A stretch of 64,000 bases of DNA from Elmis aenea (lineage: Eukaryota > Arthropoda > Insecta > Coleoptera > Elmidae). The notes beneath the pieces were generated by a model. The model did no database searches. It was not told the origin of the DNA and saw only the letters and a list, made by a program, of their open reading frames with translations. The stretch spans positions 6,365,222-6,429,221 of the forward strand of contig OX393583.1 of assembly GCA_947652605.1 (NCBI GenBank), written 5' to 3'. The position numbers and the translations under genes were made by a program. Numbering within the stretch: position 1 is the first letter of the stretch; each line of letters opens with the position of its first letter. Of this stretch, positions 20,665-30,886 are shown one piece after another.

Positions 20665-21376
20665 ATGTCTACAAGATGCTTCTGGTGGACTAATATAGCC
20701 CAAAACGCTAGATATTTATCGAGCAGTGTAGCACTTTCAGCAGCGAAAAATCATTATGACTCCCTCGGTATTACACCGAAAGCAACACAGGTTGATATTA
20801 AGGCGGCGTATTACAAGCTGTCGATGTTGTATCATCCAGACAAAAACAAAAGTAGTGAGGCAGCGACTAAATTTAGGGACATTACCGAGGCTTACGAAGT
20901 GCTCGGTAACTTAAGAATTAGGAAACTTTACGATAAAGGTTAGATTATTCAGAATATTGAATTTAGCCGGTTCTTATTGAGAATATATTACAGGCGTTTT
21001 TCATAGTGGTATGGCTGTACGTCCAAGGGAAGACGACGATCCTACGATAACATTTTATCGATCGCGCGACACTCGTTCGAAGCCCCCACCGCCCACAGGC
21101 CGAACACCGATATACGATTTCGATGAATGGTCACGCTCGCACTATGGTGCCACGTTTGCCAAAGATATGGAATACAGAAGACGAATGAAATTTCAAGAAA
21201 TAAGAGTCGAAAGAGACAAACAAGATGTAAAATCTGAGCGTGTGTTTATCGCAATGGCAGCGTTGTTATTTATGTGTGTTTATTTATCGATGACAAGTCG
21301 TAATGTTACTGACGATGTAACTTACACTAGTTTTAACGACAATATAATTCCAACACGAGTAAATAAAGTTGAGTGA
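20665..21376 (+). CDS. DNAJC30: DNAJC30-like mitochondrial J-domain protein
   Basis: J-domain protein of the mitochondrial inner membrane; in mammals it acts with ATP synthase and complex I. Exons 20665-20938 and 20994-21376 join in frame to 218 residues. There is an arginine-containing N-terminal targeting-like stretch (RCFWWTNIAQNARYLSSS). The J domain runs over about residues 28-92 (HYDSLGITPKAT..) with the HPD motif in YHPDK and KLYDKGV at its end. A proline-rich linker (KPPPPTGRTPIYDFDEWSR) contains the family's YDFDEW..HYG box. A C-terminal helix (VFIAMAALLFMCVYLSM) would anchor it. No glycine/phenylalanine or zinc-finger region, as expected for type III. An AATAAA lies near 21612. Confidence 0.93.
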
Positions 21377-22603
21377 TGTGACGATTGATTATAGAACATA
21401 TATATAAAAGTAAAACGTAGCATTTTGAATATTACTGCAATGTAAATTTAATTAATTTTTTAATTACTTCGCACCATTATTGGCAACGTTTTATTTTATA
21501 TAAATTATGAGGACACATATTTAGCCGAAATTTGTACATATTTATTTTTGTAAGATACTCATTTGTGCAATTTTATGATAAAAATATTGTACATTAATTC
21601 GTTATATTTAAAAATAAACATATGGTTTTAGTTTTCGAATTGAGTGTTTCAAAATGGTTTTTTTTTTGCTCCTTTTTCCCACTGCTAATAGCAATAAATC
21701 AACAAGCAAAAAATTGCAACAATTTTTTAGGTGTACCTAGAAATATAAACAAATGTCAAATATATTTGAAAAACAACAGAAAATAAAACACTAGAAATAA
21801 TACTCATATATTAGCTTGCAACCTCGTACACGTTACCTTGGTTTGGGCTGCAACAATTGCAGCCTCAGTAGCATGTATATCACGCGGCACTCCCACTCCA
21901 TGTGTACTTGCCACTTCGCATATAGTATGATAGCTCTGTGGGGTTGCATAAAATGTAGCCCACGTATTAATTTTATAAGATGCAGCTGTTGTTATGAAAT
22001 GTTAACTACCGATTTTAGCTGCAGTAAAAACTACAAAATAATCTTTTTAAGTTAAAATGTGAACAAGTTTGAAGAATATACATAATTTCATTTAAATCTA
22101 AAGGGGCTGCAGCTCCTCTGGACTGAACCACTATTTCAAAGAGAGCTATTCAATAATAAAACAGACAAAGGCAGAGACGTATATGCAGGAGAGGGTTAGG
22201 GGGGTCGTACCCCCCCCCACCCCTTCAAGAACCAGAATATACTAAATTAGGAGCGTGTCCAACCAATTTGATAGACCTTATAAATCGTGATTGTGTGTAT
22301 AGTTGGACAAGTAAATATTAATTTAAAAGGCTGTTGCCTCTATTATAACCCCCCCCAAGAAAAAATCCTGCCTACCGTACAAGTGTACAAAAAATTACAG
22401 AAAAATCCACAATCTGAAAAATAATTTGAAAAAAAAAGGAAGACTTACAATAATGGTGGCCTCAATTTCAAATTAATTTGCCTTATAAACACACATGCTG
22501 ATTATCGCGGAAGTGGGGAGGAATCTCTTTCCGCCAAAAATTAATAAAAACGTGCACAAAACAAAAGGATTTTTCTATCATAGTTAATTGCATGCGTTTA
22601 TGT
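21377..22603. other. Spacer with one possible coding remnant
   Basis: Mostly AT-rich. A minus-strand open stretch of about 60 codons (about 21810-22000; VASTHGVGVPRDIHATEAA is part of it) is less AT-rich than its surroundings and follows an AG, but has no start codon and I do not recognise it. C- and G-runs near 22205 and 22350 look like transposon ends without clear partners. Confidence 0.35.
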
Positions 22604-22942
22604 CAGGGATGGAAAACGTAACGTAACGATACCCGATAACGTTATAATAACGATTCAACTATAATTTTTTGTACAATAACGTAACGATATTTTAATAACG
22701 TTATATAACGTTATAATAACCGATAACGTTTCATTAAAAGTTATTTTGTATCGTTATTCTCTATAAATTAAATTTTTATATGGCGATCTTTTTATTTTCA
22801 GAAGATATAATATTTTGTTTCTATTTTAGAAAATAAAATGAAAATAAAATATTTCAACGTAATAATTTTGTACTATTTTTTAAATTTACATTTACAGATC
22901 CCAAAAATAATTTCAGAGTTACAAATAAAACTTATTTTTATA

Positions 22943-23965
22943 TAGCATGTTTTTTAAATAATGCGTAAAAAATCGGGAGATGATTCCTTATCGAAAATTA
23001 AGAGAGGTCTTTCACACAAATTTTTTTTCTTTAGGGTCTTCTTTCGGAGTTACACCCTCCTAAAGGGTATCGGTAAAATTGGGTTTTTATTTATTTCTCA
23101 AATTTGGATAAATGTAGGAGAATGATATTCGGTAGATGTTTTATACTTATTAAAAGGTTTCCCATAGTAATATTTTCAATCATCTCCCACCTTCACAGGA
23201 GGCTGAAAAGTGCGACCCCTGTTGGTGTTTTTATCAGAATTTTTTTGGGGGTTGAAATCTAGCAATTTAATTTTTTTTTTTGAAAACCTGATTTATATAG
23301 AAGTTTTTTTTATTCTTTAACTTTTCTCGTTAACCCTAGTTTTTGAGTAAAAAATTATATGATCGAACATGAACCATCAAATAATCTAATATAAAACGAT
23401 CCATTTTGGTGATTACCATGGTTTGATTATGTTCATATTGGGTAGAAGTGACGGGTGTAATTCATTTTGACGTTTACGCGGCGACAACGCTAAGACGCCC
23501 GTCAGTTCTACCCAATATGAACATAAACATCATATTCACTCACTTATTTTTTTACTCATAACTGTAGGATTTACGAGAAAAACTAAAGAATAAAAAAGTT
23601 TCTAAATAAATGAAACTAACAAAAGAAGAAAAAATTAAATTGCAAAATTTTAACTCACCAAAAAGTTTTGATTACAAAAACCAACAGGGGTTGCACTTTT
23701 CAGCCCCCTGTGAAGGTGGAAGATGATTGAAAATATTACTATGGTAAACCTTTTAATAAGTATTAAACATCTACCGAATATCATTCTCCTACATTTATCT
23801 AAATTTGAGAAATAAAATAAAAACCTAATTTTACCGATCCCCTTCAGGGGGGTGTAACTCCGAAAGGAAACGTCTAAGAAAAAAAAATATATATAAAAGA
23901 CCCCACTTAATTTTCGATAAGGAATCACCTCCCGAATTTTTTCGCATTATTTAAGAAACACCCTG
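22943..23965. mobile_element. MITE family D, palindromic, nested in hAT
   Basis: The right end is ..TTAAGAAACACCCTG followed by TA. The left end is mutated (TAGCATGTTTTTTAAATAAT) but aligns with the complement of the right. Arms of about 350 bp are inverted copies of each other (GATGATTCCTTATCG.. against ..CGATAAGGAATCACC). A third inverted repeat sits at the centre (23428-23525). Confidence 0.85.
23428..23525. repeat. Central inverted repeat inside MITE family D
   Basis: TATGTTCATATTGGGTAGAA and its complement form near-perfect 30-bp arms around a GC-richer loop containing GTTTACGCGGCGACAACG. It is either a separate fold-back insertion or the remaining core of the parent transposon. Confidence 0.7.
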
Positions 23966-24538
23966 TATATCATAATTTATGTAACGTTATATAACGTTAT
24001 ATAACGTAACGATTCTTTTTTTTAGCGTTATTATTAACGTTATGTAACGAAAACAAAAAATAAATAACGGTATACAATAACGTAACGATTTAAAACGTTA
24101 TTCCATCCCTGGTTTATGTAGATCAGTGTTCACCAAATCGTGTTCATAAGAGCACAAAATTTGTATGGTTTTATACACTTGTCAATAAACAAACGAATAC
24201 AAAATCAAAAACAAAAAAATACATGGCAAATTTAAATACGACAAAGGTCGAAAGAGCTGTAGCTGGGTTTGGGCACAATAAAAAGATCGCAACATTTACA
24301 AATATTTATAATCTCGTGATGATATACACTTAGCTACTAAACAAGTTTGTGCTTACATAATTTAAAATTAGTAACCTTAACTTAATCGTACCAAATTTGC
24401 ATTGAATTTCGTAAATACAATATTATATTCATTATCATATACATAAAAATACAACGTATAGTAAATAAAAAAAGATTTTTAACTATATTGGGTGTCTATA
24501 AAAGATTGTAGTTATGCTATTGTCTTAAACTAGATGTC

Positions 24539-25570
24539 TTGCTTATTTTTTTTACCAGAAGCGTCGCCGGCCCGGGAAAAAAATTAACAATTTTCAGCAC
24601 AATGTTGTTTGTTAGTGGATTTAAAACAATTGAATTAGTAAATAAGATGAATTTAGATCTAAGTAATATTTATAAATGGCTATGCGATAATAATTTATGT
24701 ATTAATGTTGATAAATCCAAATTTATGATTTTGGGAACCAAACACATTATGTATAAAACAAATATTTATAATGCTAATCTGGATATAAAAATTAGCAACA
24801 CTAATTTAGAAAGAGTAACCGAAATTAAATACCTTGGTGTTATATTAGATGAAAATTTAACGTTTACGTTACACACAAAATGCATGATGAACAAAATTTC
24901 CAAAAAGATTTTTCTCTTCAAAAGATGTAGCAAACACATTAGTATGTACACTAGAGTTTTACTGTATAAAACAATAATAGCTCCTCATTTTGAGTTTTGC
25001 GCTTCACTACTTATTAATTTAAATAAAAATGAGCTTCAACAATTACAGAAATTACAAAATCGCGCCATGCGCACTATTTTAAAGTGTTCAATTCATTCCC
25101 CTATCAAGGTTATGTTAAATACACTTCAATTTATGAGTATTAATCAAAGAATAATACTTAGAACATTAGAGCTAATTTTAAAAATTAAATTACAAAAAAC
25201 ACCAAAATATCTGTATGAAAATGTAAAATTAGTTCATGAAATCCACACTTATAAAACTAGAAATAGGCTTGATTTCGTTATAGAGAAATGTACGAAAAGT
25301 CAAACTGCTCGTTCGTTATTTTATCAAGGTTTTAAAATATTTAATATTTGCCGCATCAAGTCAAAATATGTAATAATTAAGAAGGGTATTAAATTAATTA
25401 AGGAATACGTATTAGTACGCTATTAAACTATTATTTTAGATATTTAGAATTTTGAAGATTTTTAGATTTTTATTTTATTTCATTCTATTTTTATTTTTAT
25501 TATATTTACTATTACCTATGTAAATTGTGTTACAATGTAATAGCAATTGCTAAATAAAGCTACCTAACTA
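24539..25570 (+). pseudogene. Non-LTR retrotransposon, 5'-truncated reverse transcriptase tail
   Basis: An open frame to 25426 encodes the end of a reverse transcriptase of jockey/CR1-like type: IYKWLCDNNLCINVDKSKFM, then EIKYLGVILDENLTF, the thumb region and LQKLQNRAMRTIL. The catalytic YADD motif is lost: the frame upstream of about 24620 is not retrotransposon-like and begins in foreign GC-rich sequence. After the stop, an AATAAAG and a short CTAA-repeat tail (about 25555-25572) mark the 3' end. The frame itself is free of stops over about 260 residues, so the insertion is not very old. Confidence 0.85.
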
Positions 25571-26048
25571 ACCGTCTTTCTACGATTAATAAGCATGAAA
25601 AAATATATTGTGGGATGATTTCCGGGTCCCTGCGAGGCCCGGGCCAAGGGAATTTTACCCCCATCGCTCACCCCCTCCCCTCTCGTGAGCCCTGTTCTTG
25701 GTATTGTACTATAATTGCTTGTTAACTTTTTTAACGTTGCAAGTCAGTAATTACAGAAGTGTTTCGTATTGCTAATAAAATTGGTTCAGTACGGCACACA
25801 GTTTTTGTCAATATGGTATTCCTTGGGGTACAACGCAGTTTAAAATTTGTCTTAAGACCATAGCAAGTAGATATATACAACAACAGTCTGCTATAAACAA
25901 CGTATAAACCTGTATGTACACTGAGAATAGAAAACTAAAATACGAACGCTTGTCTTTATAAAACCTTATAAATAAACATAACACAAAACTTATATACTTT
26001 TACTTATTGTTGTATAAATTTGATCACAAAATAACGAGAGTAAAAATT
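25571..26048. other. Spacer with GC-rich patch
   Basis: A GC-rich patch at about 25620-25700 (CCCGGGCC) may be the far side of an older element interrupted by the retrotransposon, since GGCCCGGG also occurs at 24570. Otherwise no feature seen. Confidence 0.35.
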
Positions 26049-27205
26049 TTAATAATGGTTTTGAAAATAGTTTCCCGGCATAGGCATATTTAACGGACCC
26101 ACTGGGTATGGCACTGAAGTTGGGGCAGGCGTCACTCCGGGGAAATAGTTGCTATTAATGTTAACGGGTGGGGCGTTGATGTAATTAGGCACGTTACTAA
26201 GCGAGGGATCTCGCGACAATATTTTCGACATTTTTTCTGCCTTCACTAACCGTGTGTGCATTAATTTCCTTCTTAAAAGGAACTGATCCAAAAACTCGTC
26301 TAAATCTAATTCGTTATCGAGAAACTTTTTGGCGATTGTTTCTGATTCTTCTTCAGATTCGCTGGCAGCCGTTTGCAATAGAGCTAAAGCCGTTTCCAGG
26401 GACATATCACCATTTTTGTTTTCTAAACAAAAGAAAGTCGTAACTACACACAACAATGGAAATCATGGCAATCTTTAAGAGATGATAACCAGAATGGTGT
26501 CATCATAAATCAAGTGTACTTCAAATATTTTCGTGTCAAATATGAGTGCTACGATCACAAATACCGTTTGTTTTCTTTAAAGAAAAAGCTTTAACTGACC
26601 TTCAACCTGACCATCATTCATTTGGTCAATAAAACGTCAAGTGAAAGGTTAGATTGTTTTTTTAAACTAAGCAGTGATGAGAAATTAATATTCTTTGAAA
26701 AAAAGGCTTTCACCAACCTAAATCCTTAATCTTATTTGGTGTTTTGTGAACTTAGCACCAATAATCGACGTGGAAATATCCGACGTACACTTTATCTACT
26801 GGGGTTACCGTCTCTTGAAGATTGCCAAAATCTTTTACCTACTTAATTCTTTCAGCTTTTCTTCTACTTTCTGTGACAACTCTGCTCCTTGCGTAGATAG
26901 TTCTTCGATCTTTTGTCTTCCCTCTATTAACCCCGGTTCCCTGTTTAAATTGTATTCTGCCAACGAAGAATTACTTGCGAGATGCGTTTCTTTTTGATTA
27001 TTTATTTCATTTAAACAAGTCTGAAACAGAAACCTTTCAAAATACGTTCCAATTAATGATTTACGAAACTAACCTGATCCAAGTCAGACAAAATATTTTG
27101 GATTTTTTCGTCATCGTTAAGGATTTCATCCAACTCTGCATTGGAGAGATGTGCTAACGTACCTAGTGCTTTTTTGCAGTCAGCTTGGAGCACTGCCAAA
27201 GACAT
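26049..27205 (-). CDS. Vps37: VPS37, ESCRT-I subunit
   Basis: Subunit of ESCRT-I, which sorts ubiquitinated membrane proteins into multivesicular bodies. Minus-strand exons 27074-27205, 26843-27020 and 26049-26422 join in frame to 227 residues (MSLAVLQADCKKALGTLAHL..). The Mod(r) domain covers most of the protein: an N-terminal helix with LSNAELDEILNDDEKI; a coiled coil containing THLASNSSLAEYNL; and the conserved LETALALLQTAASESEEESE, KFLDNELDLDEFLDQFL and RKLMHTRLVKAEKM. A proline/asparagine-rich tail follows, as in VPS37B/C. The donor of exon 2 is GTAGGT, chosen because only it keeps the frame into exon 3. Divergent from TAF7. Confidence 0.93.
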
Positions 27206-27530
27206 TTTATAAATGATTTTATTAAAATTTCACCAGAACTATGTTTTGCACGTATAAACACACTACACAAACGTCAAAATCTGACAATGACTAATCTAGT
27301 GTCTACGGTAATGCTGACGGTAACCAATGATAGATGTTTTTTTATGATGAGAATATAGGAATAAACTTTTTATCACGAGGAGCAGGGATATTCAATTTTA
27401 AAATACATTTAAACACTACGAATAATTTCTGATTTATACAATCATCAAACTGTAACCACATTAGCTTTATTTATTACCACTGATATAACCGCCAGAAGTT
27501 ATCACAGAAATAATTAAAAATATTTGAACA
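27206..27530. promoter_or_regulatory. Bidirectional promoter VPS37/TAF7
   Basis: Only 325 bp separates the two divergent start codons. No TATA box at an expected place. Both 5' ends and all promoter elements must fit in this interval. Confidence 0.65.
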
Positions 27531-30345
27531 ATGGCTAAAAATGTAAATGTTGAACCAAAAGTAGAATTAGAGGAACAGTTTATATTACGTCTTCCACAGG
27601 TAACTAAGTTTTTTAAAAATATACCTTGAAGATTCAATCATTTATTTTATCTATTTAAGAAAAATGCTGAAGAAGTACGAACCATTTTAAATAAAAAGCC
27701 AAAGAAAATCAAAAAAGTCATGAAACTTCAGCTTGATAATAACATGAGAACAGGAACCGTCTTCCTTGGCAAAAAAAAGCTATACGGGAAACTGGTCGAC
27801 TTGCCTTGTATGATTGATTCATGCAAAACAACGGACAAGGCTCATTTATTTAAAACTGCCGACGTGTCCCAAATGTTAATTTGCCAAAAGGAAAAGCACG
27901 AAATCAATTTAGAAGAAAATAAAGACAAAATTGTACCAAAACAAACTTATGGTCATGTGTTTGGGCAAGAGCGTGATCAAAGGTTTGCACATCCTCACGG
28001 AATCGCACCTCCTTTAAAAAATGTAAGGAAACAGCGATTCCGTAAGATTCTTCAAAATATGGATGACATGGAAGAAACCGCTGAAATAGAGAAGGAAGTG
28101 TTGCGGTTGCTTCGAATGGATAATGAAGCAGTAAGTTTACTAAAAATCCTAATTGAGAAACATGTATTAAAAATTAAGTGTAAAAAAAATAAGAGTTTAA
28201 ATGTTGGTATCGAATTCCAAAATGTGATAACGGAAAATTTTTTGGTTTTAAAAATTTTCTGCTTATTCCAATACAATTAATAAGTATTTAAAAAAGAATA
28301 ACATTAAACCTTTTTAAGCAATTCCTCACAAAAAAAATTAACCTGCTTTATTATTTAAACTCCTTTTGTTTGATTATATTTTTTTTCAAAAAAGTTGACT
28401 TACTAGGTTTAATGTTGTTTTTTTTAAATTTTTGGCCATAATTTAAAAAAATAAATGTAACAGTAGATTTAATGAACTCATAATGTAACATAATTCTGAA
28501 CACTGTGTTCAAAAAAAATAATTTACATACACGAAAGATTTTCAAATGTATTTTGCCACTATTTTAATTTTTTTTTCAAAAAACAATCTTTTTAGGTATG
28601 TGTTAGACATAAAATAATATATGAAGAAACGGCTACATCACAAAATCTTCATAATGTCAGTGGTAAGTGTACTGATTATTTTAAATAACTATCATATTAT
28701 ATTAAATACAGTGTGTTCAATATTTTAAGACCGTAGGCAACTTCTAAACTAATGGAGATGCGAAAGCAGTTAAATGGGGGTAAAAAAAGATAAAGTATTT
28801 TGTAACTGTACATAGCAAAATGCCCTTGATCGAAATTTAAAAAAAAATGTATGTCATTCCCAACAATGCCTTTCGTTTATGTAATATTTGAATAAATATA
28901 TATTATCATTTTATTCTGTACAAAAATATATGCAATTTTTTTTATAACTTTGAAGATTTTAAAAATTGCTCATTTCGACGGTTTGTCCATATGTATGCGT
29001 TTGAAAATTTTTTAAAAAAAGGTAAAGGTGTCGTTTGACTGATTTAATCTTTCTTAGAAATTTTTTATGGAGAGCTCTAAATTCTGGCCACACTGTATAT
29101 GCCTTAATTTGTTATAACACTTGTTTTTTATTTAAGAACGCCAGATTTTTGGAGATATAATAAGCGATTCTGATGGTGATCACGTACGTCAAATATTTTT
29201 ATTTTTTAAATACATTTTTATAAACAAATACAGGGTGATTGAAATTCGAGTTTAAGCATGGGAATCTCGCTTATTATAAAAGCTAGAGTATAGGTTTAAA
29301 TTTGGCAAAGTTGCTAAATTCGATGCTCATTGATAATCCAAAGAGAAATTGGAAATATCTCAAACGGTATCCGAGAAAATTTGGAAAAACTGGAAAATAC
29401 GATTTTTGAAAGTCGTCTGCAACTCCTTTGCAGTTTGAAATATTTTAAATGTGTAAAAACATTGCCCAAGCAACTTTTTAAGCCGAATCGGATGGTGGTC
29501 AGATTTTTCCTAGATCGATTTGTTTTTGTTTTATGACAACCAACTTTGTTTTTTCTTTTAGACGCAATTTTTGCTATTTACATAATCAAATAGCATTTAT
29601 TTTTCTGAATCCATTGATGTATCACACACGGTATTTTACTTCTTCTTTCAATGTCAAATTTGAAAAATACGTTTTTAACAATAACAACTATAAATCAGGT
29701 TGGCCGGTCATTGTAGTTTATGTTGTTTCCCTGACAACCAAAAGTTTTGAAAGCCTATTACTTGTCAGATTAATAAATTCGTAAAAATGAACTTTAATAA
29801 CGAAGAAATACGCGATATGTTGCCCATAAAAAAAAAACAAAGTTGGTTGTCATAAAACAAAAACGAATCAATCTAGGAAAAATCTGTGACCACCATCCGA
29901 TTCGGCTTAAAAAGTTGCTTGGGCAATGTTTTTACACTTTCAAAATATTTCAATGAAGTTACAGATGATTTTCAAAAATCGTATTTTCCAGTTTTTCCAA
30001 ATTTTCTCGGATACCGTTTGAGATATTTCCAATTTCTCTTTGGATTATCAATGAGCATCGAATTTAGCAACTTTGCCAAATTTAAACCTATACTCTAGCT
30101 ATTATAATAAGCGAGATCCCCATGCTTAAACTCGAATTTCAATCACCCTGTATATGTTTAGTTAAAACTTGCCTGTTCTATTTGCAAGAAAAACTTTTTA
30201 AAAAAAATATTAATACTAGTTTAAATATTTTCTTTTCGTCAACAGAGTTTTAAAATTATTTAATATTGTTCATTTGTTTTAGGAGTCTTCTGATTCAAGC
30301 AACAAGACATCAGCCAATGAAATGATCGAAAATCTCATTGAGTAA
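27531..30345 (+). CDS. Taf7: TAF7-like TFIID subunit, short form
   Basis: TFIID subunit that contacts TAF1. Exons 27531-27599, 27660-28130, 28596-28662, 29137-29183 and 30283-30345 join in frame to 238 residues. The TAFII55 N-terminal domain is clear: LEEQFILRLP at the start, KLVDLPCMIDSCKT, HLFKTADVSQMLICQ, HGIAPPLKNVRKQRFRK and EIEKEVLRLLRMDNEAV. The tail after QIFGDIISDSDGD is short, and the long C-terminal coiled coil of human TAF7 (349 residues) is missing. Several normally basic positions near the middle differ. It may be a diverged paralogue or a shortened orthologue. Introns 3 and 4 each hold a MITE. Confidence 0.88.
28709..29095. mobile_element. MITE family F in TAF7 intron 3
   Basis: Ends CAGTGTGTTCAATATTTTAA and complement CAGTGTGGCCAGAATTTAGA, TA flanks, 387 bp. 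The terminal repeats are imperfect, so it is likely an old mariner-type MITE. Confidence 0.65.
29231..30150. mobile_element. MITE family G, palindromic, in TAF7 intron 4
   Basis: Ends CAGGGTGATTGAAATTCGAG and its complement, TA flanks, 920 bp. Two arms of about 330 bp mirror each other through AACAAAGTTGGTTGTCATAA around a central spacer of about 260 bp. It lies between TAF7 exons 4 and 5. Confidence 0.9.
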
Positions 30346-30886
30346 TAAATTTTTTTGTGTTAATTTAAAGTTTCTCTGTTTTAAAGTTTAGTTAACAGAA
30401 TGTAATTAATTAAATGTCACAGGCACAACAAATTAAAACTTGTATAGTATATTTTGTTTCTATTAAGTTCACATTTTTCAAAACATCTGAATGTCGCTAC
30501 TAATTGAGTTCTAATGTACCTTTGCGTTAATTTAATCAAATTTCTATCTGTTGTACTAAGTGAAATCCCAAAATTGGGTCGAATTAATTGGCACATTCTG
30601 TAAATGTTGCACAAAAATTAAGTACATACTGTGTAAATATTTTTACCTAAGAATATAGTAGACTATGGAAAATTATTCTTTTGTTTCAAAAAACAATTGC
30701 TAGTGAAACAAAGCTGAATACAGCTTTTTTTTGTTTTTGGCAGCAATACGCAAAGTGTATTTGACTTAATCAAAAATAAGCGCTACCTAAGAATAAATAA
30801 AAAATATCTACCACAGTATATTTTTATTGAAATATACGGATTGTAACAAATTAAAATTCTCAAATGATATAAAATGGTTAAAAAAA
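30346..30886. terminator. Convergent 3' ends of TAF7 and MYBBP1A
   Basis: AATAAA overlaps the TAF7 stop region (30344-30349). TTTATT at 30823-30828 is the minus-strand AATAAA for MYBBP1A, about 60 bp past its stop. No other feature. Confidence 0.55.

Larger units (their letters stand above)
22604..24111. mobile_element. hAT element with perfect TSD, carrying nested MITE
   Basis: Ends CAGGGATGGAAAACGT and complement CAGGGATGGAATAACGT, flanked by the exact 8-bp repeat GTTTATGT (22596-22603 and 24112-24119). Both ends hold many copies of AACGTTATA and GTAACGAT, likely transposase binding sites. Its interior is taken up by a palindromic MITE (22943-23965). Confidence 0.92.
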
